NCBI GenBank assembly: GCA_028023455.1
Contig: JAQFVV010000143.1
Location: forward strand, 534,001-598,000
Length of the DNA stretch: 64,000 nucleotides
From: Epiperipatus broadwayi
Lineage: Eukaryota > Onychophora > Udeonychophora > Euonychophora > Peripatidae
Reading direction: 5' to 3'
The stretch's first letter is position 1. Every line of letters begins with the position of its first letter. Under the pieces are notes generated by a model. That model saw only the letters and a program-made list of their open reading frames with translations, searched no databases and had not been told where the DNA came from. Position numbers and translations under genes: made by a program. This document shows positions 1 through 10,866 of the stretch, piece after piece.

Positions 1-1920
1 AACATAGCTGGTAGAAAAAAGAAGCAATTGACTAATAAAACTTCTACTGAGACTAGAGAATTTATGAAGAAAAGAAGGAATATGAAGATATACAAAAATG
101 ATGTATTAAAAAGAATTGAATATCTCGAATTTTGTAAAATGGTACGGAAAAGAGTTGAAAATGATATAAGAAAGTATAACTGTGAAATAGCAAGGAAAGC
201 TGTAGAAGAAAATAAAAGTCTCAAAAATGTTAAACAACATTTTGGTATTGGTAGGAAATTTATATCTGCAATAAGAAAAAAAGATGGAATTATTACTAAA
301 AAGAGAGATGACATCATGAAATTGGTAGAAGATTTTTATCAAGAATTATATAGTAATAAAGAACAAGTACCTCCTATATCTATTACATCTTCTGAATTGC
401 CCAGAATTTTAAATGAAGAAGTGAGACATGCAATTAAGTGTATGAAGAAAGGAAAGGCTCCAGGAAATGATGGAATTATAATTGATATATTAAAAGAAGC
501 AGGTGAAGAAATATAAACAATTTTAGCAAAGTTATATACCAAATGTCTAAATGATAAAGATGTACCGGAAGATTGGAAGAATGCAGTAATAATATTAATA
601 TTTAAAAAAGGTGATAAAGAAGATATTAGAAATTACAGACCTATCCTATCAGCCTTTTATCAGTTTTATATAAAATTTTTACCAAGATAATTACAACTCA
701 TCTACAGAGAACTTTGGATTTCCACCAACCAAGAGAACAAGCTGGATTTAAAAGTGGTTTTAGTACAATAGATCATATCCAGGTATTGAGAGAAGTCATA
801 GAAAGGACAAACGAATATGAGTTGTCATTATGTTTTGGATTTGTAGATTATGAAAAGGCATTCGATTCTATACACATTTCTTCAGTGATTAAAGCATTGG
901 ATCATCAAGGTATAGATCCAGGATATTGTCATATTTTAAAGAATATTTATAAAAATGCAACAGCAACAATTAGATTACATAATGATACTGGAAAAATCAA
1001 CATTGAGAAAGGTGTAAGACAAGGTGACTCCATATCTCCAAAACTCTTTACAGCAGTGCTGCAATAAGTATTTTGTGGATTAAAATGGGAAACTAAAGGA
1101 GTGAAAGTAAATGGAGAGTATTTAAGTCATTTAGATTTCGCAGATGATGTAGTTATTTTTGCAAATAATGCTTCAGAGCTGCAGGAAATGTTGCAGGAGT
1201 TAGCAGATGAAAGTAGAAAAGTAGGACTAAAGATAAATGTTAAAAAGACTAAAGTAATGTTTAATCGATTTGCTCAAAATATAAAAATAAAGATTGATTA
1301 TGAAGAATTAGAAGAAGTTAACAGTTACAAATACCTTGGTCAGATTATTAATACAGATGGAAACATAATGGAGGAAATTAATCATAGAATTAAACTTGGT
1401 TGGAGTGCTTTTGGTAGAAATAACTTGATACTAAAAGGAAATATGCCTATGTGTTTGAAAAGGATGGTTTTTAACAAATGTGTTTTACCAGTTCTTACTT
1501 ATGGATCTGAGACTTGGACACTTAATAGAAGAGCAATAGAGACTTCAGACCACTCAAAGGAGTATGGAGAGATGTATGTTGGGAGTAAAAAGAAGAGATC
1601 GAAAACGAGATGTATGGGTAAGACAACAAACAGGTGTTACTGACCTTATTGAAAAAATTAAAAGATTGAAATGGAGTTGGGCTGGACATATTGCTAGAAG
1701 AGATGATAATAGATGGACAATTGAAATTTTAAACTGGATTCCAAGAGATTGTAAAAGACCCAGAAAGAGACCACATGTGAGATGGATGGATGAAATAAGA
1801 AAATGTGCAGGGGTGTTGTGGAGAAGAGAAGCTAAAGATCGGAGAAGATGGATTAAACTTGGAGAGACCTTCATCCTGCAGTGGATTGATAATGGTTGTT
1901 GATGATGATGATGATGATAG
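1..1920 (+). pseudogene. RTE-clade LINE reverse transcriptase, degenerate and 5'-cut by the window edge
   Basis: Non-LTR retrotransposon polyprotein remnant. The first segment (28-516) carries the RT entry motif KKGKAPGNDGI. The segment at 714-1067 carries RT motif A (VDYEKAFDSI) and motif B (GVRQGDSISPKLF). The segment at 1101-1643 carries motif C (FADDVV) and the thumb-like YKYLGQII. The last segment (1564-1902) has the post-RT C-terminal region (GHIARRDDNRW, PRDCKRPR). The reading frame is broken by TAA at 514-516, a frameshift near 650, TAA at 1065-1067 and a frameshift near 1545. The RT catalytic aspartates remain visible. A very short 3' UTR ending in (GAT)n at 1899-1919 is typical of RTE elements. 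The endonuclease domain would lie left of base 1. Related to the relic at 15610-16815. Confidence 0.9.
1899..1919 (+). repeat. (GAT)n 3' tail of the RTE element
   Basis: Six GAT units directly follow the last LINE coding segment. RTE elements characteristically end in short tandem repeats instead of poly(A). This marks the probable 3' end of the insertion. Confidence 0.8.
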
Positions 1921-2021
1921 GGTTAAAAATAACATATGATTACGAATAATAATGTAAAATATGTATTTTTATGTTTTTATAAGTATATACAATAATGTTT
2001 ATCTGATTATATGTTTAAATG

Positions 2022-2066
2022 TTGTAGCTCTGATGAGGACTGCAGGACAGTCGAAACTGTTAGAAA
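2022..2066 (+). ncRNA. Candidate hammerhead ribozyme core (probably from a Penelope-like element LTR)
   Basis: CTGATGA at 2030-2036 is followed by a 5-bp stem (GACTG 2038-2042 with CAGTC 2048-2052, loop CAGGA) and then GAAAC at 2053-2057. This is the conserved core order of a hammerhead ribozyme. One extra G (2037) sits between core and stem, as if the partner C was lost. Next comes AACTGTTA, which could form the very short helix III and UUA cleavage triplet seen in minimal retroelement hammerheads. Hammerheads are known in the LTR-like ends of Penelope-like elements, and one such element lies at 8795-10917. Activity is untested. Confidence 0.45.
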
Positions 2067-2493
2067 ATTAAAGGAATTATATTAAAAAAAATTGCATTGG
2101 AGTATATATGTGGAGATTTATAAAAAGGAATATATAATAATACATCTAATGAATAAAATTTAGGAACAAACTAAAAATCATAATTTGATAATTTGGTCAG
2201 CAAAATATGACATTTGAGCATTTTGTAACACCTTGAGTATGTAGTTATATTTAAATTTTTGTTTTTTAATCACATTACTTAACTGAGAATTATGCCAGTT
2301 AACTGCACAAGGCTAGAAATGGAAAAATGAAAGATGAAAAAAAAATGCAGCAAATGAAAAGATAAATAAACAATGACTAAAGAAATAGACATTTAAAATA
2401 ATCTAATTAAATGTTTTTCACTTAAAGGCATAATTAGCTTAATTATTATGGGATAAAAATAGTCACTTCCCCCCCCCCTTTTTTCTGAGGATA
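2067..2493. other. Intergenic, low complexity, no gene seen
   Basis: AT-rich sequence with a C-run at 2469-2478. The first part (to about 2160) may be the remainder of the hammerhead-bearing element; nothing else is recognisable. Confidence 0.5.
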
Positions 2494-2917
2494 GTCTAAT
2501 GCCGTGTTTCCCAACCTTTTTTGGCTCACGTACCACTTGGTAGTATATCACGTTAAATTGTACTTCGTAAAAATGAGTATTTCGTGAAATTTGTTATTGT
2601 GAGTGTGTTATTTTATTTGCATTATAAATATTATAGGGCGGCCATATATGTATTCACATCTCATAATGAGACAAATTACATTGAAACACGCCTAAATGTT
2701 ATGCCAGATTATAAACTCACTGAAATTATAAACTCACTGTAACATATTTATATGTATGTGTTTGTTCAAAATTTCATATTTTTTCCAAAATAATTTATTA
2801 AAGATTACATTATTACATTAAAGGTTATTTGGTACATATTTTGCTCAAAGTGTTTTCTCATTCCTTCATTTGGTTTTCCCGAATTTGAGTCTGTTTTCTC
2901 TTTTTTGGAGCATCTTG

Positions 2918-3196
2918 CTAGTGGTTGGGCCATGGAGAGGATAAATCCAGCATCTCCCAAGTCATGGTAAAAATAACCTCAGGGGTTATCAGGCTATCTC
3001 TTGTTCTTGTTTTCTTTATATTGTTCAGCATGAAGTTAATAGGATTAAAATTTTGATGATTAAATACTAGCTTACATCTAGTAATCCACAATAGATGATC
3101 AAAAATTAATGAGAGTCTAATTTCTGGATATGATCCTTTTCTGATACATTCTTTCAAATTAAATAATTTAGATTCATTTGCCTTGATCCGACTCAT
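2918..3196 (-). other. 92-codon open frame inside the hAT element, not recognised
   Basis: Open frame on the same strand as the transposase remnant, downstream of it. It contains FDHLLWITRCKLVF, faintly like the C-terminal tail of some LINE proteins, but no diagnostic motif. It may be a fragment carried in the element or chance. No function is assigned. Confidence 0.25.
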
Positions 3197-3269
3197 AATT
3201 TATCTACTATTTTGTCATATTTCATTTACTAATAAATGGTTTTAATAAAAACACAAAATTATAAAAAAA

Positions 3270-3805
3270 AAAATTAGTATATTTTCTTATCATAATCAAA
3301 TATTTTTAAAAAATAAATTTAATGGGGATCTTTGTGCTTGTTTCGAACAACATAATTTTTTGAAATTTGGTTCAAAAGATGTGAGGTATACCCTTAAGTC
3401 TACAGCTGCGTTCAATCTGTTTCGATACTTATTTTTTAAAAAAATATATGAAGAAAAAGCTCTTCCTACTAATTCCGTATTAGTAAACGGTAATAATAAT
3501 TTAAGAGCTTTCTCAGAAAGTTGTTCATATTCTTTAATGTTTAACCAAAAATTAATTAGATTGTGTCATTTGAATTCTACTTGTAAAGTTCTGTCATATG
3601 ATAATTCTATTAAATTTTCTTTATCCTTTATTGATAATGATGTAGCTATTTCTAAATTTTCTACATAGAAGGGGTTTGAAATCCAATTATCATTTGTGTT
3701 TTCGGGTTTTGGAAAATATTTCATGAAAGACGTTTTTAATCCTGTTAAATGTGTTATTATATTTTCTAATATATCTTGAGACAGACTAACCTTATTTTCA
3801 AACAA
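3270..3805 (-). pseudogene. hAT transposase C-terminal part, interrupted
   Basis: Minus-strand reading gives an open stretch at 3805-3566 with WISNPFYVE and KDKENLIELS. After one stop the same frame continues down to about 3270 with NFWLNIKEYEQLSEKALKLL, KNKYRNRLN and DLRVYL. This matches the C-terminal (dimerisation-region) part of hAT transposases annotated as zinc-finger BED or SCAN-domain-containing proteins. The N-terminal half, including the BED finger and first catalytic Asp, is missing because the element ends at 4129. It is non-functional. The plus-strand open frame over 3360-3668 is only its antisense shadow. Confidence 0.75.
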
Positions 3806-4137
3806 AAAAATATATAGAGTTTCGAATACTTCCAGTTGATTGTTTTCGATACTTATATATATATTACTGTTTCCAAAAATCTAATTTCTTAATCATACTT
3901 TCAATTTTATCATTAACATTAAAGATCGTTATCGACTGTACATATTAACAACTTTACTGTATAATATTATTAATTAAAATATTTTTTACGAATTATAGGG
4001 AAAAACGTTTTTATATTTTTATGATTTAATTATTTTTTATGTCCGCCATTATTGATTATTTTTCGCGTACCACCAACCAGCAAATCGTGTACCACCAGTG
4101 GTACACGTACCACAGGTTGGGAAACACTGGTCTAATG

Positions 4138-4837
4138 AAAAGTTTTTTTTAAAACCATGGTTATCTTCTTTTAAAATAAAAGCATTACAATATAAACCTC
4201 AAGTACAATAGAAAATAAAAACAACAAACTTTTGCAGGAGGAAATTGATCCATGAAAGTTATAGTTTCCATTAAAATTATAATTATATTTAAGAGAATGG
4301 TGAAAATAGATTTACTTTCAATAAAGCTTATCTCTACTTGATTGCTAATAGAAGTAATGAAAAAACATTTGTTTTTAATTTGAAAAAAGTTTGCAAGTTT
4401 TATAGATGTAAAAAAGTGCTTCATAATTTGTTAATGTAAAAATTGATAATGAATAGAATAATGAAGAAATAATTTAAATTTCTAAACAATAATTATCCAC
4501 CCATATCTTAGAGAAAATTTAAAAAATGTAAGAAGGCAAGGGTTCCCTTCTAAAAATAGGATTGTTCAATTCTTTAAAACAAAAACAGATTTTAGACTAA
4601 AAAATTTTCACATTTATTTCTATGGTGCACACACTAAGTCTGATGCATTATGGGATTAGTTTTGTCACATTGAACTTCTGATTATAAAAGATCATGTAAA
4701 ATAATATTATAATCAAAAACAAATTTTATTAATACTCAGGAAAAAAAATAATAAAAATTCATTTAGAAAATCAAACTGACAAAAAAAAAAAATCTAAGTT
4801 CACTATAATTTTGAAAACTAATTCAAAATGAATAGTT
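4138..4837. other. Intergenic, no gene seen
   Basis: AT-rich with A-runs. The 79-codon minus-strand frame at 4185-4424 is hydrophobic, compositionally biased and has no recognisable motif. Confidence 0.5.
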
Positions 4838-4995
4838 CTTGCTAGCTTAGTGGTGCTGTTTCTGTGTAAAAACACAGAATACTACTTTCGAGGCCGAACA
4901 TACGGCTAATATACCACTATGATTGCAGTAGCTGTTTAGCAGCCACTGAAACTGTAAGATTCAAGTTCGAATCTTAGTTTCACCTGTCATATTTG
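4838..4995 (+). repeat. tRNA-derived SINE-like element, copy 1
   Basis: TAGCTTAGTGG at 4843-4853 fits the RNA polymerase III A box (TRGCNNAGYNGG). GTTCGAATC at 4965-4973 fits the B box (GWTCRANNC). The ~110-bp spacing is longer than in a tRNA, so this is not a tRNA gene. Between the boxes, GCCGAACATACGGCTAAT (4893-4910) recurs with small changes at 7715-7737, supporting a dispersed family. Confidence 0.5.
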
Positions 4996-5061
4996 TTCTA
5001 TCGTCTTCTACCCACTTCTCTATCCCACCTAAATTTAAACCCTCAATCTGTGCGTATAATA

Positions 5062-7440
5062 GTATATTATATATATATAAGCTTGTTAAATATGCCTCAT
5101 GCACACACACTCCAATATGAGATATTAACACATTGAAATTAATTTATTACATTTAGAATATTTAATATTTTGCATTAATAATTATTTAGGTCAACATTAT
5201 ATAACATTTTAATTTATAAAATCTTAAAGTTGTTATTAACCTTTTTAAATGTTTAAATGTATTAAAAATAGAGATTCCACTGCTAAGTAAAATTGTTAGT
5301 CATATTGGGTGGGGAGAGACAATAGAAAACTGAGAAATATTCCTAAAAGCTTTTAATTAGTTTTAAAGAAACATCTGCAGTATAATGAGGTCATAGGTGA
5401 AATACGTAATAAAATAAAGTTCGGATTGAAATGACAAATGGAACATGTGCTCTTAATGCACTATTTTACCTGCGGATATTTTGAGCGGATCAAAAAGCCA
5501 AACAAATACGTAATGTCTGATCAATCCGAAAGATAAAGAGCAAGGGAGACAAAAGCTATATAAAGTCTTGTTCAAAGTAAAATCTGGCTCTATCTATCTA
5601 TCCAAGTTTCCCAATGTCAGGCTAAGTTAATATTAAATGTCTAATCTCTGATCTGCCATCTGCTTTTTCATTAAAATATACTTTTCACATATAACATTGT
5701 GATGCCCGATTAGTAGGTGTTAGCTATTCTCCTCTGATCGGAGATGCACTGGATTCCCTATTTGCTTTTAAAATGAACTGAAATCGTCTGCTGTAATCTG
5801 TATACTGCTGCCTAATCAACTGCTGCTTACAATCATAACCACTAAACGAACTATTAAGGAAAAACTACTGCACCATACTTCATGAACAAGAGGATCATTC
5901 AGAAACGTGCACCTTCTGCTTAAATCAAAAGTAACTGGTACCCAAAATCTCTAAGAACTTTCATGCTCTTTATTCGTACTAGAACTCATATCTTTAATTT
6001 GTAATATTTTATTTATAATTTCTCATGTAAATCCTTTTTAAAACCACTAAACTTCTTAAAATCTGTAACCTTGTAATGTTTAAATGACTATATGATCTTT
6101 CCTTTTCTTTGGGTATCCAATTCTATTAATATTTATTTAGTGACGTAATTAATTTCATGCCTCAATAATTTCCGACCCAGCCTCTTAACTTTATTAAATG
6201 TTAGCCTTCGCCAAAATGCGCGGAATTTAGATAATGTATAGTAAACTCATCTTATATTTATGAATCGGCTAGCTCGGAAATATAATCTTTATATTTTGTA
6301 AATTATTTCTCGGATGCGTCTCATTTTATATTAAAATGCTTTCTTGTATCCTCTTATATTTTAATGAATTATCTTAGCTTCAGAGACGCGTCTAACTTTC
6401 ATGATTACCTATGAGTCCGTGTGTACCATAATTTGTGTGTGGATGTCTTAGCTTAACAATAAAAATATGCTAGAATTATAATCTTTATTCCTTTTATTAT
6501 TAGTATCGATTGGTATCCATTGAATTTAACTTTATAAGCAAACCAATCTCATGTTAGTTGAGGGCTTGTAAGTTAATCACTCATAAACATCGGCCTTGGG
6601 AATGAGTCATTTATTAGCAATTAAATACATAAATCATGTTTTATTACCAAATGATATGTGTTATTATTGAGCGATGCCAAAGTTTTTCTCTTATTTTAAG
6701 CCAGGGAAATCATCAGATATCTATGTTTAAAGGTATCGTTCTGCTCTATATGGAAAGGCATAGTTCAAAATGCACCCATGGAAAGCTGAGTCCATCATAC
6801 GGTCAGGCAGTAACAGTAGAGGTTCCCGTAGACTCGCACGTTCGATTATGATCTGTCTCGTAGGGTCCCCAGCAGAAAACCCGCCCATAAGTTTATATTT
6901 CCCTCCGGGCTTGCATCTCAAAGTTCGCTTCGTATTATTATATGGCATCTCTATCAATACCACCTCTCGTCTAGTTAACTATTTTTTTATTGTTTGCTTA
7001 TGATTTCGCTTCCCAAGCCTCCTACGTTCTTTGCCCTCAAATAACAGGCCCTCTGTAGAATTAATCATTAATATAAAACTATATATATAATCTATTGTTG
7101 GGATGAGTTAATTCGCAGCCTTATATCTCGTTCAACTTTTACCTCACATGATAGCTAATGTACCTAGTCTGGGGCATGAAATGACAGTTTACTACCATTA
7201 AATACCCAAAGGGACAGGTCGAATGAAATGCTTTAATAATGTAAATTCATGCCATATTAGGAGTATTGACTAAGATCAAGCTCCATGTCTGTACATAAAT
7301 TTATATTAATATTAAATAGTTTAAATTATATCTACATGTCTATTTCCTTAATGCCTTATAGCAATAGTGTCTCGTATCAAAACAAATCAAATATAAATAG
7401 GTCATTCATTAGATTTATATTAGTTGTAATAGAATTAGTC
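5062..7440. other. Non-coding stretch with weak LTR-like promoter signals and a GC-richer block
   Basis: No intact gene is seen. A TATA-like TATATAAAGT lies near 5558-5567, followed by TGTGATGCCCGATTAG near 5698-5713, which resembles an LTR end plus primer-binding site; no matching second LTR was found. 6700-7050 is clearly richer in G+C than its surroundings and holds overlapping frames on both strands (minus 6963-6727, plus 6770-7003) that resemble no family I know. Unusual composition but unassigned. Confidence 0.4.
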
Positions 7441-7464
7441 TCTTGCATCTCCTTGACCCCCGTG

Positions 7465-7780
7465 GCCTAAAAAATGTTTGCTAATCTAGTGGCAAGTACG
7501 TTATCCCGTAGTTATATGTTGTGTAATCAATCTATTAGATTCGATCTCAGCATTGCAGGCCCTGAACCCACCTGTAGTGCTGCTTTTCAATTGTAGTGGA
7601 GGAAAGATGCAACTGGTTAATAATATATGAATTTTGACCGTTAAACCATGTGATATGGTTTAACGTGGCTGAAACTACAACACTACCGATTAGAAAAGTT
7701 GTTTATTGTGCCGCATACCGAACCTACGGCTAATACAACACTACAATCATAATAGCCATTTAATTGGGCCGTGTGATGGA
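7465..7780 (+). repeat. SINE-like element, copy 2 (diverged, composite)
   Basis: CTAATCTAGTGGC near 7481-7493 resembles an A box and GATTCGATCTC at 7538-7548 fits a B box. Downstream, 7715-7737 contains CGAACCTACGGCTAATAC, shared with the SINE at 4838-4995. The order of pieces differs from copy 1, so it may be two adjacent fragments. Confidence 0.4.
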
Positions 7781-8794
7781 GTCACTTTCTATGCATATGA
7801 ACAGAAATGTTTCATCCAGCTCTGGGTGGCTTTCTATGTGTACAATCAGTAATGACACTTCGCTATCATTTAATATGAGGCTGTGTACTGGAATGTCTTA
7901 GAACGTGAAATGTTCCAAATTGTTTTCCTTAGACCCCAACTGATGTAATATTACCTACTACTAATTGTCAGTGTATCAGCAATGCTTTCCTACGCAGTGT
8001 GGCAGTGTTATAAATATGGAAACGGCTCTCCCACCATACAATTGCAGGTGTTCACGAAAAAGTCCCATAATAGCCGTGACTCTTACAAGAAAAACAAATG
8101 GCTGATGGCAATAGTGTAATGATTCAACTGGGGGATATCCCCAAACACAGAATCTGACGCACTTTCCTTTCTGCAGGCTCAAAACATCCTGCCACATGTG
8201 GTAAAGCTATGATACTTAGTACACAAACTTGGCAGTTTGTGTGCTCACTATTCTCCAAAGGCATTTCTGGCTTGTTTGTTCTTTCAATTGTTGTAGGTAG
8301 TCAAATGTTGTTCAAAAATGTTAGACTTTCCATTTTTCAGCCAAAAAAGTTTTCTTATTAATTATATGTCGTCAATAAATTAATTTTTTCAATGAATCCA
8401 TTTTGTGTCGTTGTGGTGAATTTTTAAGGCAATCAATATCTAAGTTTTTTTGTTTTGTTTTGGTGTTGTTCATTTTGTTTTTCTTTAAAGCTTTAATTTA
8501 ATATTACAACCAGACTGTCAGTGTTGAAGAGTTGTAGGGGATGAAGGAAAGTAGACCGGCCTAAAACAAAAAAAAAAAACAGTCTTTGATTCTTTATTGT
8601 AAATAAAAGGAAAGTGGCCTTTTTGTGGAGGTAACTACTATAATAAGAAGATAAACAAAAAAAAGGTGAAAGCAGGAAAATAAAAGCAGTCTAATGAATT
8701 ACTGGGAAAAAAACCTCCGCTTTTGAGAGTACATTTGTTGTACTATTATTTTAAAAAAAAAAAAAAATTAAACCGGCTCCACTTAATTACTATA
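7781..8794. other. Intergenic with an unrecognised minus-strand frame
   Basis: A minus-strand frame of 73 codons (8197-7976) is less AT-biased than its surroundings, but no transposase or host motif could be matched. 8540-8770 is A-rich low complexity leading into the Penelope element. GGTGGCTTTCTATGTGT near 7825 partly repeats a motif near 7780. Confidence 0.4.
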
Positions 8795-8912
8795 AAAATT
8801 ATTCTACACAAATAAAGCGTGATAAACAGAGCACAAAAACATTAATTATAAACAATTAGCCAAGCGCTTTCGGTACTGTATACCAGAATCATGGCGACAT
8901 ACTGGAACTGAA
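8795..8912 (-). repeat. Left inverted LTR-like repeat of the Penelope element
   Basis: Reverse complement of 10800-10917. The only clear difference is A versus G near 8811. The first coding segment begins three bases after its inner end. Confidence 0.9.
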
Positions 8913-8915
8913 AAT

Positions 8916-9911
8916 TTGTCAATGGAATTTAAATCTTTGTTGAAATGCGGTCCTAAATTTGTTGTTGGTGGTTGGAGAGATCCGAATATAGAGATTATTG
9001 CAGATATTGACACAGCATATGAGTTTTCAGAAAAGGAGATGGTGATTAAGCAGGTTGCTCCATTGTTAAAAGATCTTTATTATAATCTTGCAGAGGATTA
9101 GAAGTGGTATAGAATTAGTAATTTCAGAGTGTTGCTGAAAGATAAAAATATTATTTGTGCAAAAGAAGATAAAGGCAATAGATTTGTGTTGGTGGATGGA
9201 CATATATATAAAGAAAAAATTTCTCAGCCAATTGTTAAATTGAACTTGGAAAAAGTTGAGAATTATAAGTTAAAAGTGTATAAGAACAAGTTTGTTTGCA
9301 ATGTTTTGCGATCGTATGTTGGTAAAATATTTAGGAGAGATGAATATTTGAGGATTTATCCGTCAGCTGCAATTGTTCCACGTTTGTTTGCAAATGTTAA
9401 AGTTCATAAGGAGAATGTTCCTTTAAGATTGATGATGGATTTTGGGGGTTGTTATTATCAGAAAGCATCACAATTGGTTGCAAAATGGTTACAAGATTTG
9501 ATGGGTTTTGGCAAATGTACAATTAATTCTACATTTCAATTTGTTCAGATTTTGGAGTCTGCCAAGGTGGTTGATGATGGTTATATGACCTCATTGGCTG
9601 TATGCAAGTTGTATGGATCAGTGGACCGTAATAAATCGATAAGTGTAATTAATAAACTTTTGATGGATTGTAGTGTAGACTCTTGTAAAGCCAGATTTAT
9701 TATGGATGTGTTGGAATGGATTAATGGGGATATTACTGCAAGATATGGAAAGGATCATTATCAAATGAAAAATGGTTGGCCAATGGGGTTAGCAGTGAGT
9801 GGTATTGTGTGCAGTTTATATGTTTCAGAAATGGAAAAACATATTGTGGAGCCATTTATAAGGAGTTATAATTTAATATATAGAAGATACGTGGATGATG
9901 TTTTTGTGTAA
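8916..9911 (+). pseudogene. Penelope-like reverse transcriptase, N-terminal and core part
   Basis: One frame runs 8916-9911 with a single TAG stop at 9099-9101. The RT includes the Penelope hallmark around LFANVKVHKENVPLR (the family usually has LPKIHK), then the fingers-palm region, KNGWPMGLAVSG (motif B), and RRYVDDVF (motif C with both catalytic Asp). The motif A position reads LAVCKLYGSV where the family normally has an Asp, so the first catalytic Asp appears replaced by Cys. The frame stops immediately after YVDDVFV. Together with downstream stops this is an inactive copy. The first 61 codons before the TAG correspond to the usual N-terminal extension. Confidence 0.85.
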
Positions 9912-10398
9912 GGTTCAAAAGATGTGATAGTGAATATGTTCAAGAATTAAATGAGACTTCTGGTTTGTCGTGGACTATTGAGTTTGAAAATGATGGTATC
10001 TTAAAGTTTTAGACATAAATGTATATAAATGCTGGAATATGTTTAGGTATAAAATGTTTATTAAACCATTGAATGTAAGGGGTTTTATACATCCGTCATC
10101 GAATGTTCCTTTAAATTATAAAATGGCTGGATTTAAATGTTTTTTATATCATAATTTGCATCTTTGTAAATTTGAGGCAGATAGGAAAGATAATATTGAT
10201 AAATATATGGATGATTTGATAGGGGTGGGATATAAAAAGACTATATTACACAGACAATTGTGTTTGTTTTATCAGAATTTAAAGTTCAAACATAAAGTAG
10301 ATATAAATAATAAAGCAGTCAAAAAGTGGTTTTCTTTAGCTTATGTGCCATCTATAAATAAGAAATTAAAAATATTGTCAGTAAAGATTATAATGTAG
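9912..10398 (+). pseudogene. Penelope-like element, RT thumb and linker region
   Basis: After TAA at 9909-9911, similarity continues through LNETSGLSWTIEFENDG (about 9945-10000), then a frame change into the open segment 10039-10398 (HPSSNVPLNYKMAGFKCF, FYQNLKFK). This is the region between RT and GIY-YIG endonuclease in Penelope-like proteins. It ends at TAG 10396-10398. Confidence 0.75.
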
Positions 10399-10499
10399 GA
10401 TTCTGTTCCCCTTTGTGTTGAATAGATTAACAAACAATTCAAAGGATAATGTGGAAGAAATAAATAAGTATTAAGTGGTTTATTCCATTACTAGCAAAA

Positions 10500-10866
10500 A
10501 AAAATTGATTGGAATGCTATTTATTTCGGAGAAACGAAAGCCAATGTTTTAACATGTTTGCAACGGCATATTTATCAGTACAAAAAATCTAAAAGTGATT
10601 TGCAAGTTAATTCTGTTTTTTCAAATCATGAAAATAATTGTGGTCACGAGTTTTATCCTCAAAATATTACTACTGTGTGCAATGAGTCAAATGATCGGAA
10701 AAGGAAGTTGAAAGAAGCTTTGTTTATTGCGAAGTCTAAAATCATTATTAATCAGCGTAACACTAGTGTTCCACTGAGCATGCACTGGAATATTAACCGT
10801 TCAGTTCCAGTATGTCGCCATGATTCTGGTATACAGTACCGAAAGCGCTTGGCTAATTGTTTATAA
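10500..10866 (+). pseudogene. GIY-YIG-like endonuclease domain of the Penelope element
   Basis: Contains YFGETKANVLTCLQRH (about 10520-10567), matching the second half of a GIY-YIG domain, usually Y-[IV]-G-[EQ]-T. It is followed by H-x-n-H spacing (NSVFSNHENNCGHEF) and KEALFIAKSKIIINQRN, the conserved E and late N. The leading GIY triplet is not recognisable. The last ~22 codons lie inside the right inverted repeat, so the coding end and terminal repeat overlap. GIY-YIG plus RT identifies an endonuclease-positive Penelope lineage. Confidence 0.75.

Larger units (their letters stand above)
2502..4129 (-). mobile_element. hAT-superfamily DNA transposon, 1628 bp, decayed
   Basis: The ends form terminal inverted repeats: CCGTGTTTCCCAACC on the left, and on the right GGTTGGGAAACACTG, whose complement begins CAGTGTTTCCC. 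They are flanked by a perfect 8-bp target duplication GTCTAATG (2494-2501 and 4130-4137). An 8-bp duplication with CAGTG-type ends is diagnostic of hAT. Sub-terminal sequence on both sides repeats a GTACCAC motif. The transposase remnant lies on the minus strand. Confidence 0.9.

Noticed and set aside
3360-3668. 102-codon plus-strand open frame
   Set aside because: Antisense shadow of the hAT transposase C-terminal region, which reads sensibly on the minus strand.
4838-4995. Functional tRNA gene
   Set aside because: A- and B-box spacing is far too long and no cloverleaf could be drawn; better explained as a SINE.
7976-8197. 73-codon minus-strand frame as a Tc1/mariner transposase piece
   Set aside because: Only a vague VWG resemblance; no DDE motif or TIRs found.
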